From the NCBI RefSeq assembly GCF_014839805.1, contig NC_051116.1:7855556-7919555 (forward strand): DNA of 64,000 nucleotides. Direction: 5' to 3'. Within the stretch, counting starts at the first letter, position 1. Each line of letters opens with the position of its first letter. The position numbers were made by a program, and so were the translations under genes. The notes under the pieces were generated by a model that was not told the origin of the DNA, did not search any database, and saw only the letters and a list, made by a program, of their open reading frames with translations. Shown in pieces: positions 1 to 11,655 of this stretch. This DNA is from Manduca sexta. Taxonomy: Eukaryota > Arthropoda > Insecta > Lepidoptera > Sphingidae.

Positions 1-65
1 AGTCCGGAATAAAATGATCCGTGTAGGAGGTCACGACACTCAGCATTGAGGACGTCGACGCGAGA

Positions 66-245
66 AGAAGAAGAATATGTGTCGGGTTAGCGACCATCAT
101 ACCCAAGATGGAACTTGACGTCGTGGCTCTTGTGAGTCTTGTTCTGGGATCAGCCTGTGTATATCCGGTTTTGAAGAGCATAATTGTGTCGACTGGCGAG
201 GGATAATCATCTGTAGTCGATCGATATTCTATTTGATACGCTTTC
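66..245 (+). repeat. SINE-B relic (degenerate)
   Basis: This is a worn copy of a family seen about nine times in the window. Family hallmarks here are a GATCAGCCTGTGTATATCCG block, then CATAATTGTGTCGACTGGCG and GGGATAATCATC. The head, with its GCCCACGTAAG motif, is too mutated to align well. Orientation matches the copy at 63022-63200. Confidence 0.6.
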
Positions 246-574
246 ATAGCGCGCCTTTTTTATTGTCTTCGAAGGTAGATGAGTTAACGGCCCACCTGAT
301 GGTAAGTCACCTTCGCCCATGGACGTCGGCACTGTCAGAGCTGCGATCAAGTCGTTGTCTATTTACTACTAACTTTTTTAATCCTCGGTTATAGGACATA
401 TCAAAACGTCAAAGTAACACCATGGGAGGAACTTATAGAGTGCACAAGTTTGTGATAAAATGACCTTAAGTTAGGTGCAAATGATCTTACCATCAGCTGC
501 AGTGGAGTCATTTGACCGTGCTCCTATAGAAACAGTTTCTCTAGGTTTTACAATATTAGTAAGATATCATGGAA
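246..574. other. Intergenic, no feature seen
   Basis: AT-rich DNA between two SINE relics. I see no coding potential, RNA gene or clear repeat. Confidence 0.5.
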
Positions 575-780
575 ACTTCAGTGGCGCAGTCGTTGCGGAT
601 GGACCGTCCCGATCAGTTTCTCTAGGTCGAGTAAAGTGATACTAGGTTTTTCTGCTCAGTATTTGGAATTTATTTCCCGTGTCGCGAGCCCCATCACATC
701 ATGGGACAGAATTCACACGGCGACAACTGGGAGCATTAGTTTCGCCTCACGCTGTGATAAACGGCGTGAGTGTAGATAAA
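575..780 (+). repeat. SINE-D relic (tRNA-derived family)
   Basis: The copy shows the family D body: GTGGCGCAGTCG near the tRNA-like head, TTTTTCTGCTCAGTAT, a CATCATGGGACAGAA block and a tail TGATAAACGGCGTGA. The B box seen in better copies (33450-33680) is not recognisable here. It is a decayed SINE, not a functional tRNA. Confidence 0.65.
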
Positions 781-1610
781 ATATCATTGGAAACAGCAGA
801 CGTGGTTATATATCTCTCATTTCGTGGTTGCATATATATAGTTTAGAGCGCGTTGCAATAACCACAGCGATGAGGTCAAATATTATGACCGCGATAATTC
901 GAATTACGTGTTGTGGTCTTTGGATATAAGCCACAATGTTTTATGATGCTTTTTCACTCAATATGTGCTGTAGACTGACTATATAATATTTCTTATGCAA
1001 ACGAATGATGAAGCAAGAAGTCAAATCCGTTAATGGCAAGTGACTGGTCGTTACTGGTAGCAACACATTGTATTGTATTGGCATTGAAACACGCTCAAGA
1101 ATAGATATTAACTCTCTGTGCTGGGTAATTTAATGCTCGTAAAATCGCACGAGAATCGTACCCCATTACATTGAATTTTACATAAGTTTCAAGATTTGGA
1201 TGTTATATGTCTCTGCTTACTGAAAAGGGAAAAAAAGCTTTATGTTATGTACGTATACAGTGTAAAATAACTTAATATAGATAAATGGATACAAATCGAT
1301 TAATTTGAGCCCCAAATACGCAATTAACTAACATCGGCAACACACCTGCAGATAAATTAATAATTTACGATCCAACATTAGATGTTGCCCGCAGATTGTC
1401 GGCACAAGTTTAATTGCCAATATCTAAACACGATTGCAGTTGATTCTACGCGGTTGCGTTCCAATTTTGAATTTACGGTGCGAATAAAAGTCGTTTCGTG
1501 CGATTTTTTGACGCAACAGATGCTTATTGGAATTAATAATGCGTGTGACAATTACGGTTTCATATTATACGTGTTTTGTGAACAAATTTTGTATTTTTTT
1601 TATACACGCA
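781..1610. other. Intergenic, no feature seen
   Basis: AT-rich sequence. The only open frame, about 79 codons from 1382, resembles no protein I know and has no supporting signals. Confidence 0.5.
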
Positions 1611-1842
1611 TAGCAAAGTGAACCCACTACTCCTGATGGTAAGTGGAGTGGGGTGCAATAGAATGTCGACTGACAAAAGATGATTATCCCTCGACAGTCG
1701 ACACAATTGTGCCGGTCTATTGAAACCGAATACACACACGGAACGCGACACACTTACGTGGGCCACTATGGTGGGTTTTAACTCCTTGTGTACGGTGGTC
1801 GCTATCCGCGTGAATATAAAATATATCCTACCACCAGCAAAA
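1611..1842 (-). repeat. SINE-B copy
   Basis: A well-preserved copy in reverse orientation, running from CCTGATGGTAAGTGGAGTGG through GTCGACACAATTGTG and GCGACACACTTACGTGGG to the terminal CCTACCACCAGCAAAA. It matches the copies at 8196-8424 and 33027-33252 over nearly their whole length. Short open frames on both strands here are artefacts of the repeat. Confidence 0.8.
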
Positions 1843-2945
1843 GTATTTTTTTACATGATTCTTGGTTCCAACACGCCAAGAACGCACTATTAAAAAACGC
1901 ACGTCTTTCGCGCGTATTAAAGTCGTAATTTGCACAAGATAGTTACTCAGCGGTAGGTATAGAAAATATTATGCTATCTATATAACCTGTGTCACATATC
2001 ACACACCTAGTTAACAGCATAGTTAACATACTATCGGCGATGAAGTTGCAACAGATTTATCAACCCGACAGTTAAACCGCGACAACGTAACCGCTTGATA
2101 GTTAACAACAACTGTTGAAGTTCAACGCGTGGTTAACTATGATAGTTTAATGTAACGCGTCTGCATGGGAACTATCTGCTTTTGTGAACAGTGAGTGATT
2201 TTTTCTGTTCCGGGATTTTGGCAAAGGAATCGATATTCATACAGCCTTAGTCTGCCGTGATGCATTATTTTTATAGGTAATCTTTGTTTGAGATATTAGC
2301 TTATGGAATTTTATAGGTTCAGCACAGTTTAGTTCACAAATATATTTAGGTAACGAATTAACTTCACGTGATACTCAGATAATTGTCGTACAAATTCATA
2401 TTAAAATCGTGTTTAAATAGCAGAACCTTTTCGTCTAGGTAATGAGGCGTTTTTATATAACGAAATGTTGACATATTTTTACGAGCATATTTTCTATATT
2501 AAATTTACTATATCAGATACCTCATAAAGTTATACAAAACATAATTACTCGTCGACTTTGTAACTCTCGACGTGGTTTAGTCAGTAACTGGGGTAAAGTT
2601 ACAAAAGTTTCAGCGTGCGGCTAACTTGTATGTTAACATATTATGTTTTAAGTTCGAAGTACACAGATCGACTTACTTTTTATTTATATTTTAATATGAC
2701 AGAAGGCGAGTCTCTTGCCATATTGGGCGCAGATTCCGATCTCGGGAACTTAAGTATATTAAATGAAAAAGTCTTACCTCGGCAATTGTGCTGAAAATAA
2801 TTTGTGATTTAGGGTTTTTTTGGAGACTTTTCCCGTGAGGAAAAGACCCGAGTAACAGCTGGTTGATCGTATTAATTAATTTTATTTCTAGCTATTGGAA
2901 TTATCCGAGGATCTACAATAATATCAGCTATGCATTATATACTGT
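1843..2945. other. Intergenic with a TAGTTAAC motif cluster
   Basis: AT-rich DNA without coding potential. Between 2003 and 2155 the motif AGTTAAC, or its complement GTTAACT, recurs at least four times (for example AGTTAACAGCATAGTTAACA). It may be an uncharacterised repeat or a cluster of protein-binding sites. Nothing else stands out. Confidence 0.4.
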
Positions 2946-3247
2946 ACTACAGTTCGGCACGAGCTTCCTCTATTACTGAGAGGCATTAGGCCTTAGTCCA
3001 CCACGCTGACTTATTGCGGATTAGTAGACTTAACACACCCTCAAAATGCCTATACAGAACTTCTTAGGTATGTAGGTTTCCTCACGATGTTTACCTTCAC
3101 CGTTAAAGCAAGCGATAATTCGCTAAGAATACACCCATATTTTTTTAGAAAAGTCAGAGATGTGTGCCATTTGGTTTTGAACCCGCAGACATTCATCTCG
3201 GCAGTCCATTCCACACCCAACTAGGCTATAGTCGCTTTTTAAGCAGC
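2946..3247 (-). repeat. SINE-C copy (tRNA-derived)
   Basis: A near full-length reverse copy. Read on the minus strand it has a tRNA-like head with TAGCCTAGTTGGGTG, a mutated B box, the body AACATCGTGAGGAAACC and GTGGTGGACTAAGGCC, and the tail CTCAGTAATAGAGGAAGC. The better-preserved copy at 19186-19505 gives the polymerase III promoter boxes. Confidence 0.8.
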
Positions 3248-3556
3248 AAAACTTGGTTAATCTTTTTTTATTACTTTAATTCTAATAATAGAAATTAGCT
3301 CAGAATAAACATATGCAATTAAATTCTTCGATTAATTTTCCATTTTCCTGCATATCAAGGAAACGACCTTAAAGCCATTGTCATTAATGCTTAATTGTTT
3401 GTGGATGACAATCAATTGCGCATACGTGACCGCTGTTTAAGGTCACCTTGAGTTCTAGAAGTGTTTCGTTTTTGAGCTAGATTTCTATCCTGGTGCGGAA
3501 ATGATTACTGGAACTGTTTATATTTTTTATTAAACGAGATAAATTTTACTAAATAC

Positions 3557-3690
3557 CGAGACGAGCTAGCCGTTCGCCTGATATTTTTGCTACCCATAAA
3601 CAGTTGCAATATATTTCGTACTTTGATTCCAAACGGGCCGGCATAATGGTGTCCACTGGCGAAAGATACCTAATCATCTTTCGCAGTTGA
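3557..3690 (+). repeat. SINE-A fragment joined to SINE-B-like piece
   Basis: CGAGACGAGCTAGCCGTTCG and CCCATAAACAGT mark a SINE-A head that is truncated after about 50 bp. About 35 bp on, a GTGTCCACTGGCGAAAG stretch resembles the middle of SINE-B. Both pieces are heavily decayed. Confidence 0.45.
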
Positions 3691-4569
3691 TACTTCACTT
3701 GGCCCGTCTGCGCGTGCGCCTGGTATAAGAGACGCGCAGTTAACGCGCGTCCAACGCTTGTCACCTGAACTGGGTCTTAAATGAGTAATTGGCTCATCAA
3801 GTCATAAATGCTTGTTGTTATTTTTCTAACCTTGTTTCATTATTGTATAACACTAATACGGTGTCTCTCTGTTAAACGTACAATAAAAATTAAGCCATAT
3901 TTACAAATAAATTAATGTTGTTAATAAATAAATGTAAATAAAAAAGTTAACAGAATATAATATTTGACAACAGCGATCTCCTTTTGTATGACCTCTTGAC
4001 ATTACTAGCTGACCTGCCGGGATGGTCCTCAAAGGACCTCTACCAAACCTATTCGCGTAAACGGAATAGTAATTGGAGATAAGATAGGCTTCGCTCACAT
4101 TGGAGTCGTGCGGAGGGTACGATTTTTGTCGTACTTGTCTATTAGTGTAATATTGGCACAGAAAAATATTACAGATAAGCTTCCGCTCGCAGCTTCGCCC
4201 GCGTGGATTTCGGACTTCAAAAATGGAGGAGGTGCTCAATTTGTCGGGATGTTTTTTTAATGTATGGTATGCAGGTTGTCCGATTGTCCGGTCAGGGTCT
4301 GATGATGGTATCCTGGTGAAATCAAAGGAAGCTTATAGCATGATTCAGTATTCACGCGTGATGGCTTATTATTAGCGTATTTCATGTATAAATTTTGGTG
4401 TTTTTATACCGATTTCTATGATTCTTTTTTATGGAATATTTAATAATGTTAACTTTTTAATTAGGGATGATTGAGAGTGTTATAAACGTAAGAGTAGACA
4501 AATATAATGAGAAAGCTTCGAACTGCTAAGCTATCGGGAGTTACACGTGTTATTGTGAGTCAACCATAA
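3691..4569. other. Intergenic, no feature seen
   Basis: AT-rich DNA. A 112-codon minus-strand open frame (3901-4239) has no recognisable domain, no splice or start context and low-complexity ends. I treat it as chance. Confidence 0.45.
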
Positions 4570-4997
4570 AAGATAGACATGTGCTGTCGTGGGATATTTT
4601 TTACATAATATTAAGGAGAACATTTCCGTCATATATGATTTCTGCATAGCTTTAACCATTAAGGGTGCACACGCGACGGAAGCTTAAAAAATGGAGTAAC
4701 TTCTCCCGTTTTCCCAACATTTCCCTTCACTGCTCTGCTCCTATTAATTGTAGCGTGATGAAAAGTATACTATAACCAGCACAGGAGTATGACAAATAAT
4801 TGTACCAAGTTTTGTTAAAATCCGTCGAGTAGTTTTTGTTTCTATAACGGTTATACAGACAGACAGACAGACAAAAATTTTACTAATTGCATTTTTGGCA
4901 TCAGTATCGATCCCTAATCACCCCCTGATAGTTATTTTGGAAATATATTTCATGTACAGAATTTACCTCTCTACAGATTTATTATAAGTATAGATAA
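4570..4997 (+). repeat. Non-LTR retroposon 3' region (RTE-like)
   Basis: The block contains AAAATCCGTCGAGTAGTTTT, a (CAGA)n microsatellite at 4858-4873, then TTTGGCATCAGTATCGATCC and ends in TTTATTATAAGTATAGAT. This layout is familiar from dispersed lepidopteran retroposons thought to be RTE 3' ends; that assignment is from memory. No coding part remains. Confidence 0.5.
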
Positions 4998-5035
4998 GAT
5001 AAATAAGGCTATGTTGTGTTCCTGTTAATTATTTC

Positions 5036-5232
5036 CAAATCTATACTAATATTTTATAGTTGGGAAGTTTGTTTGTTCGACGTACTTATCTCGGCAACTA
5101 CTAAACTTTTTTTTTTTTCACTAATAGGAAGCTACATTACTTCTGAGAGCTATAGGCTTTTTATCCCGGGAAAATATTTATACCGAAAAAACTGTTTTCA
5201 CGCAGCCAAAAACCCGAAAGCTAGTATGAAAT
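5036..5232 (+). repeat. Short dispersed repeat (family F)
   Basis: It begins TATACTAATATTTTATAG, has AGTTTGTTTGTTCGACG and CACTAATAGGAAGCTACATT, and ends near GAAAGCTAGTATG. Related copies lie at 7095-7235, 11915-12085 and, inverted, at 63325-63470. It is probably a non-autonomous retroposon end. Confidence 0.55.
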
Positions 5233-5811
5233 CAAATTCATATAAATTTAAAGCATATTTAAGTTTGTGTAGTTTCGAAATTTTAATTTAAAATTTTCAT
5301 ACAAGTTTTTACCTACTTGAAAAACCACCGTCGCTTAGACCCTTGTACTCAGTGTGAACGAACTTTTGTCATGTCGTGCGCGTGTCGGTCACGTCACGCA
5401 CGTCCGATATTGGCCGCGGGAGCGTTCACGTCCTTCGGGAGAATGGGGAAAGGATTTAACAACGAAAAAAACTTGAATTTCTGCGGGTCGTTAGTGAAAA
5501 TGGTTCTTTGTTCGGCCATTTTGTTAACTTTGTATCGACAAGGGTGGTTTTAGCATAAGAATTGTATATTTTAAGTTAGAAATATTAAAACTACAGTTAC
5601 CTACGTTCTAATTTAAGCTCTGATGCAAACTTTTAAAGTGTGTTTTTACAAAATCGATATCGGACCTATTTCTTTAATAATGATTATATTATAATGATTA
5701 TACTGCTGCGATATTACCGTGCTTGCGGAATAATTAATTATAGCCGCCTTCGATACTAATATAGAGCACTGACTAACTTTATCGTAAGCGACAAACTTAT
5801 CGAAATTATGA
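5233..5811. other. Intergenic, no feature seen
   Basis: AT-rich with one GC-richer patch (5340-5460). The 78-codon open frame at 5317 has no recognised similarity. Confidence 0.4.
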
Positions 5812-5890
5812 AGAGACGAGCCTGCCGTTCGCCTGATGGTAAGTGACACGACCGCCCATAAACAGTAGAAACACCAACACCTTGAATTAC
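5812..5890 (+). repeat. SINE-A fragment
   Basis: AGACGAGCCTGCCGTTCGCC, TGATGGTAAGTGACACGACC and CCCATAAACAGTAGAAACAC match the 5' 80 bp of family A. The rest of the element is absent. Confidence 0.75.
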
Positions 5891-6534
5891 AATTACTGTA
5901 ACAAACTATTTTTAAACGTATACGTTATGTTGAAATGTTAAGTCAAATGTTGCGGTGGCCTACAGGGTCCACGAATATGTATTTTTCTTAATTTGTAAAA
6001 CGTATAGTTGTGAATTTTTAACAATTTGTGAAGTGCGATAAATTGATTGATTGATTGAAAAAAAAACAACCGCGGACAATCGTACAGATCGTTTATTTCA
6101 TACTTATCGAATAAAAAAAATATTATCATCATACTTTTTCAAATCCAAATTGTATTTCGAGTCCAGATTTTCTCCATTTCAAATAATATACTGCTACTAA
6201 ACCAATTAGACGTAAAAAATATAATATTTTTAACAATGCAAAGATTGTCCCCGACCTCCCCACTAGTCGTCTAATCTACACCCGCTGCCGTCACAAAAGC
6301 GAAACGCTCGCAAATCACAACTTGTTGAATGCACTAAAAGGCTGCGTCCTCCGAGTTACGCCCTTCAACCTTGCGAGTGCGTGAGGTCGCGACTTAATAA
6401 ACACCTCTTTAGCAATGATAGACGTAGAGTTTTATATTGAATTTGATATAATAATATTTCAGATTAAAAAAATTACATAATGTTAGAAACGGAAGCGAGT
6501 TGATTAAAAAAAATAAAAAGAACCATTACTGGCC
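5891..6534. other. Intergenic, no feature seen
   Basis: AT-rich DNA with an ATTG microsatellite near 6042-6057. No coding signal. Confidence 0.45.
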
Positions 6535-6612
6535 AATTTTATAATTTGGTTTAATTTTGATTGTAATCTGTTTTGCGTCTTAATTTTATTAAGTAAAAAA
6601 AAAATACTTTCG
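6535..6612 (+). repeat. Solo 3' end of a LINE with poly-A tail
   Basis: TTTAATTTTGATTGTAATCT and GTTTTGCGTCTTAATTTTAT are the same 3' terminus that ends the LINE fragment at 43391-44123, here followed by an A-rich tail. It is therefore a severely 5'-truncated insertion of the same family, plus strand. Confidence 0.7.
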
Positions 6613-7424
6613 CCAATAATTCATCAACCAACCGATCGCTACGACTGAGAACGACCAATTGACCCACTTTGTCAAACGCTCAGTGTTTTTATAGCAACAA
6701 AGTGTCACAAATACGCTGACAACATTTTTTATTGTAACAATAGTATATTAAAAAACCATATTAATAGAATTGATGGGGCAGAAACAAAACATAGTATATT
6801 TTTTTTACGTTGATGCGTGAGTGTTTCGTTTTTCATGACAACAGACTAGCGAAGGGTCCATCACTCGATTGCTACCGGCTTCCCTTTTGTAGTTTATGTA
6901 GAATAATTATTAGAACGATTTGAAAGATCACATTTATGCTTATAGTACCAACATGTTGTGTTGGGTTACCTTTCGAATAATTTTACTCTTCACATAAACA
7001 CGTCCAACATTCAAATGTGTTGTACACGACAGCTAGATAGTCAACTTATATTTTGTACGTTTCGAGTGAATAACAACTTTGTTAATAGGGTAGGTAATGA
7101 ATTCTATTATATATAGCTGAAGAGTTTGTTTGTTTGAACGCGCTAATCTCAGGAACTACTGGTTTGAGTTGAAAAATTCTTTTAGTGTTGGATTGCCCAT
7201 TTATAGAAGAATGCTAAAGGCTATATATAAAATGTTGTAAACAAGTGTAAAGCAATATTATTTTGTTGTAATATTAGTGTGCGACGAAAATTAAGACATT
7301 TATAAATCTGTGTTTGTTTTAGATTCGGTTTGTAAGTCAGGCGATTGGAAGCCAAAAATCACAAGTTTGACAATTTATTGAAGTGTGATAATCGTTTTAA
7401 CTTTACTTATTTTTCAAGCACACT
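6613..7424. other. Intergenic with repeat fragments
   Basis: Holds a family F fragment (7095-7235, with AGAGTTTGTTTGTTTGAACG) and, near 6855-6890, a CGATTGCTACCGGCTTCCCT motif. That motif recurs at about 26193-26220 and, rearranged into a hairpin, at 39377-39410. No gene seen. Confidence 0.45.
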
Positions 7425-7632
7425 TAATAATATCAGACTTGTGTTGTGGTGTATCCAGTCGCACTCCTGGAAACGGGCCGCCTCTACTACTGAGAGGGAT
7501 TAGGCCTTAGTCCACCACGCTGGTTTAGTGCGGATAGGTAGACTCCACACACTCTCAAAATTCCTATAGAGAACTTCTCAGGTATGTAGGTTTCCTCATG
7601 ATGTTTCCCTTCAAAGCGCCCTTCTGGTACCT
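7425..7632 (-). repeat. SINE-C copy, head truncated
   Basis: In reverse orientation, CTACTACTGAGAGGGATTAG, GGCCTTAGTCCACCACGCTG and TTCCTCATGATGTTTCCCTT are the family C body and tail. The tRNA-like head is missing. Confidence 0.75.
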
Positions 7633-7654
7633 TAAAAGGATGGAAATCGATTCC

Positions 7655-7845
7655 AGAATCAGTAGAAACACCATCCGACACCTTGAATTACAAAGTATTG
7701 TTTGGTATTCTACTGCGCTCGCCATCGTGAGAAATGAGATGTTAAGTCTAACTATGTCTACTTACACTGGTTACAATATCTTTAAAACCGGAACACAACA
7801 GTGACTACACACTGCTGCTTGACGGCAGAAATAGACGAAAGAGAC
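7655..7845 (+). repeat. SINE-A copy, both ends truncated
   Basis: It runs from CAGTAGAAACACCATCC through TTGAATTACAAAGTATTG and CACAACAGTGACTACACAC to GACGGCAGAAATAGACG. The family's first 60 bp and terminal 50 bp are gone. Confidence 0.75.
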
Positions 7846-8195
7846 CCGAGAAAAATCTCCAAAACAAGGAAAACAAAACGCATATATTTTTTCGTCAACT
7901 TTGATATAAAAATGTTCACATTAAAATTTTTAATATTATGCACGTTTCGTACAACCGAAAAAACTTTTGTATTTGTTCATGGCAAATGTTTGAACAACAT
8001 GTTTAAATGAGAGCTTTCTGACTTCGTGTCGGTTTGGCGTACATTGTTTTTTATACAAATGAATAACTAGAGGTTGTCGCTTGCGGGAAAAGTGTAACGA
8101 TTGGTAGTAAAATAGAAATTTGAAAATTCTCATTTGCAGTAAAATAATTTTGTTATTTGATATCAATATCTGATTTTTTTTGTCCGGGCACAGCA

Positions 8196-8424
8196 ATGAC
8201 CATTGTACCTGATGGTAAGTGGAGTGGGTTTTAATAGAATGTCGATGACGAGAGATGATTACCCCTCGAAAGTCGACACAGTTATGTCGGCCTGTTGGAA
8301 CCGGATATACACAGGCTGATCCCGAAACGCGACACACTTAAAAGGGCCTATATGGCGGGTTTTAACATCTTAAATACGATGTCGCTATCCGAGCGAATAT
8401 AAAATATATCCTACCACCAGCATA
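8196..8424 (-). repeat. SINE-B copy
   Basis: A near full-length reverse copy: TACCTGATGGTAAGTGGAGT, CAGTTATGTCGGCCTGTTGG, ATACACAGGCTGATCCCG and terminal CCTACCACCAGCA. A 133-codon minus-strand frame overlapping it is repeat-derived. Confidence 0.8.
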
Positions 8425-8852
8425 ATAATGTCAAATATTGTTACTCAATGGTCGCCGAAATGGTGAATTTAGATAATTTTCTGAACATATTTTATGCTAA
8501 GAAATTTAATCAGTCAGTCACTTAAAAGACACTATCTAGGTTTCATATGTTTTACAGCTCAAGCCATACTGGACCGTGTTTTAAATCTCCAAAGCCCACA
8601 ATCATTCCCACCACAATATCTCACACCAAAATTGGGTGATATTTGGTCCAAACGCCACAACGTTGGGCCAACAAGCGCGCGGGTAAACGGTAAACTGTCA
8701 TTTTCGTGAAGCGCTTATTCGAGATTATTTTTTTTTCTCTCCCAGCCCTGAGGAAACGTAGGAAAATGTTCATAAAAGTGCTCAAAGCCGTTGGTAACAC
8801 AAAGGGAAATATCAAAAGCAGAGTCTCGAGTCGCAACACATGACCGCCGCGG

Positions 8853-8886
8853 TATATATTTCATGACTTCGGGTGTGGTGTCAGTG
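8853..8886 (+). promoter_or_regulatory. Candidate TATA + initiator promoter
   Basis: TATATATT starts at 8853 and an arthropod-type initiator TCAGTG at 8881-8886 puts the likely +1 A at 8883, 30 nt downstream. That is the canonical spacing. The downstream sequence is GC-richer than its surroundings, but I could not follow it into a coding exon. A chance match is possible. Confidence 0.3.
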
Positions 8887-8939
8887 TACGCTGATAGCGC
8901 TGTGTAATGCGTTGATGAGTGGAGAGGTAGCGGGAGCGA

Positions 8940-10148
8940 TTTTTAGATATTAATATTTTATTCGGATCCATGTTGACGACCCATAAACACGTAGAACTGA
9001 TCGGAAAAAAGTCGTACGTTTTAAAGTTAAAAAGTCATTAGTTTTAAAAAAAAAATATAATTTTCCACTAGATGGCACTAAACAATATTTTATTACTTCT
9101 TTTAATTAATTTTATATGGGGCAATACTTCACGGTATATGTCTTTAGTTAATTAATCTTCCTGTATTTACCTTTATCATCCAAATATTTTCATACTATTT
9201 CGCATTTATAATATTAGTAAGAACTTATACGTCTATTATATTGAGCAGAGTGTTAGGGGACACGTTTTTCGTACACGGGGAACAACAGGGAGACTGAATT
9301 ACCTCTTCCCTGAAGGTATCAGGGCGGATGGTCAATAAACCCGAGCAAAAATCTCGAGTCAGAGAAAACTCTGAAAGTTGAAGTAAGAAGTAAGATATTT
9401 CGATTTGGAAAAAACGATACACAAAACCGCTGCTAATACGATCGTGAATGGACTTTGCGCCAACACAGTGATAGTTTTACCTCTATCACAACATGGGACA
9501 AATATATAGGTGTGTTTGCACTATTATTCTAACCCTTATAGACAAACACATAAGTCTGTCACAATTTCAAGGTTCTCTATATCAGTTTACGCCCTCACTG
9601 GGACCCCGACCTCAGCATTTAACGCAGAGTCAAAAGGAGGCCAAGCCGTAGCGAAGAATCAGCTCCCAAGAAAGCGCCGCCCACGGGTATGAATGCAAAT
9701 GAATGTTTGGTCAAACGTTGGACGCTTTGGACGCCAACCGTGTCCAACTACGGTTATTTGTGCGAAGCGACGTTTAATTTTGATGTCTATGTGTTGATTG
9801 TAAAGACTGTTTTGCAGAAGAGGGTGAAAGGACTGAATGGGTCACTAAGTAAAACGTGATAAATCTCTTGTAAATAGAATAAAAACAGAAAAAAATATAA
9901 AGTCTTTAAAAATACAAAATTGTGATTTCGCTTATCAATCCACTAATTTCGTTTACGGCCATCAACACATCCTTTCAAAAGATATTGTGATAGACATCGT
10001 TGGTAGACATCATTTGTCAAGTTAATGCTATCTTGCCGAATACTTATATTTAAGATGTAAATGTTTGTCAACATATTTAATAATCACGCGTAAGTAAACT
10101 AATAAATCGTTTTCCTTTCTTTCTTTCTTCTTAAGTGGAAAAATATCC
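8940..10148. other. Intergenic, no gene seen
   Basis: AT-rich DNA with one GC-richer island (about 9590-9780) lacking a convincing open frame. A pyrimidine microsatellite (TTTC)n lies near 10116-10131. Confidence 0.4.
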
Positions 10149-11044
10149 CATCTCCTCATTACCATTCTATTTGATTAATTTCTATGCAGGTTAAGAATAA
10201 TTAGTTTTCCCTGAGACTCGCCGAGCTTCACTGCTCGGTGTCATAATGCGTTCCACTGCTGATCCTGGCTTACAGGAGTTGTGGTGGTGGGTGTGAAGGC
10301 TTAGAAGTCTAAAAAAAAATAACAAGATTTTTTTTTTTAATAATACATAACCCAAGCATAAAATACTATATAATTAATTATTCATATACGAATATATTTT
10401 AATGAAAAGTATTTGAACGGAGCTACGAACGAAAGCTAATAAAAATGTCGAATAAAAATCTAGCCTCGCTTGAATCGTTCCCTCATCCAAAATCCCTACA
10501 CGCAAAGGAATCAATTAATTGGATCCTTTGAGCGATGCGTGAAAAAGCAATTAAGTTAGGCAGCCACTTCTCCTTGTCTATCGAAGTATACCAAATCGTC
10601 TATATATCTATGGATGGATTTTTTTTCCTCTTTTTTTGTTTAGAGGCTTTGAGTCTCTTTGGAGACTATGTCAGCGCCATAGTAAAAGAAACGATAGTAC
10701 AAATCATTTTAAATTAATCACAACTTAGTGTATAAAAGGACAGCTGCGTCAGATTGAGGCTCTGAGAGAATACTTTGGAAGATGCCAATGGTTGTTGTAA
10801 AACACTTTTTTATATGCATCTTTATTATACAAGGAAATCGTTTGCAAATTAAATTTAAGAGTCTCCATTTAGAGACTGTTAGAGACTTTCCCGCCCTCGC
10901 ACCAACCACTACAACTCCTGTAAGCCAGGATCAGCAGTGCCACGCATTTTGACACCGAGCAGTGAAGCTCGGCGAGTCTCAGGGAACACTAATTTGTCAT
11001 TATCCCGCAACGAAATTAATCAAATAGAAGGATAGGGAGGAGTT
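10149..11044. mobile_element. Foldback element with long inverted repeats
   Basis: The left arm (about 10149-10297) and right arm (about 10892-11044) are reverse complements. They include a perfect 35-nt stretch (10209-10243 against 10950-10984) flanked by about 60 bp on one side and 50 bp on the other of high similarity. Each arm holds its own small hairpin, CCGAGC-TTCACT-GCTCGG. The 0.6-kb interior has no credible coding region. The layout fits a non-autonomous foldback or long-TIR DNA transposon. I could not define termini or a target duplication. Confidence 0.7.
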
Positions 11045-11420
11045 GGAAATAAAGCTTTCAGTTAGTTTTCATTCAGTCAGTGTTATCAAGTACATTATAA
11101 AAACATTACTTATGAATCCCGAAATCATAATCAACACATTTTACAATAAACGGCGTGCTTTGTATAAAAACACAACGCGGAACTTCCCATTAGGAAGGGT
11201 CGACGTTTATAGTGATTGTTATCTGTGTTGTTTGGATAAACGCGTGACGGCGACGTGCCGGTGACGTGACGGCTACGGGACGATAGTAAAGCTCAAATCA
11301 CAGCCGCTTTTGATAAACGATCCCAATCTAAATCTTCAATCAGATTTCTAGAATCTCATAAATATGTAAACTAGGGCAATTTTTTTTGCCTCGGGTAATA
11401 CCTTTTCGAAAAAGAAAAAA
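11045..11420. other. Intergenic, no feature seen
   Basis: Mixed-composition DNA after the foldback element. No gene or repeat recognised. Confidence 0.4.
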
Positions 11421-11422
11421 AG

Positions 11423-11655
11423 CGGCGATAGCCTAGTTAGTTAGTAGAATTATCGCTTGCTTTAACGGTGAAGGAAAACATCGTGAAGAAACCTGCATAC
11501 TTGCGAAGTTCTCTATAGGAATTTCGAGGGTGTGTGAAGTCTACCAATCCGCACTGGGCCAGCGTGGTGGACTAACGCCTAATCCCTCTCAGTAGTAGAG
11601 GAGGCCCGTGCCCAACAGTGGGACAGTATATAATACAGGGCCGATATTATTATTA
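11423..11655 (+). repeat. SINE-C copy with internal deletion
   Basis: GGCGATAGCCTAGTTAGTTA keeps the A-box-like head. The B box region is deleted, and the sequence jumps to TTATCGCTTGCTTTAACGG, then GTGGTGGACTAACGCCTAAT and CAACAGTGGGACAGTATATA. Confidence 0.75.

Noticed and set aside
3901..4239. 112-codon minus-strand frame
   Set aside because: No recognised motif, low-complexity C-terminus, no promoter or splice context.
7936..8337. 133-codon minus-strand frame
   Set aside because: Its N-terminal third is the translation of a SINE-B copy; similar peptides appear wherever the SINE occurs.
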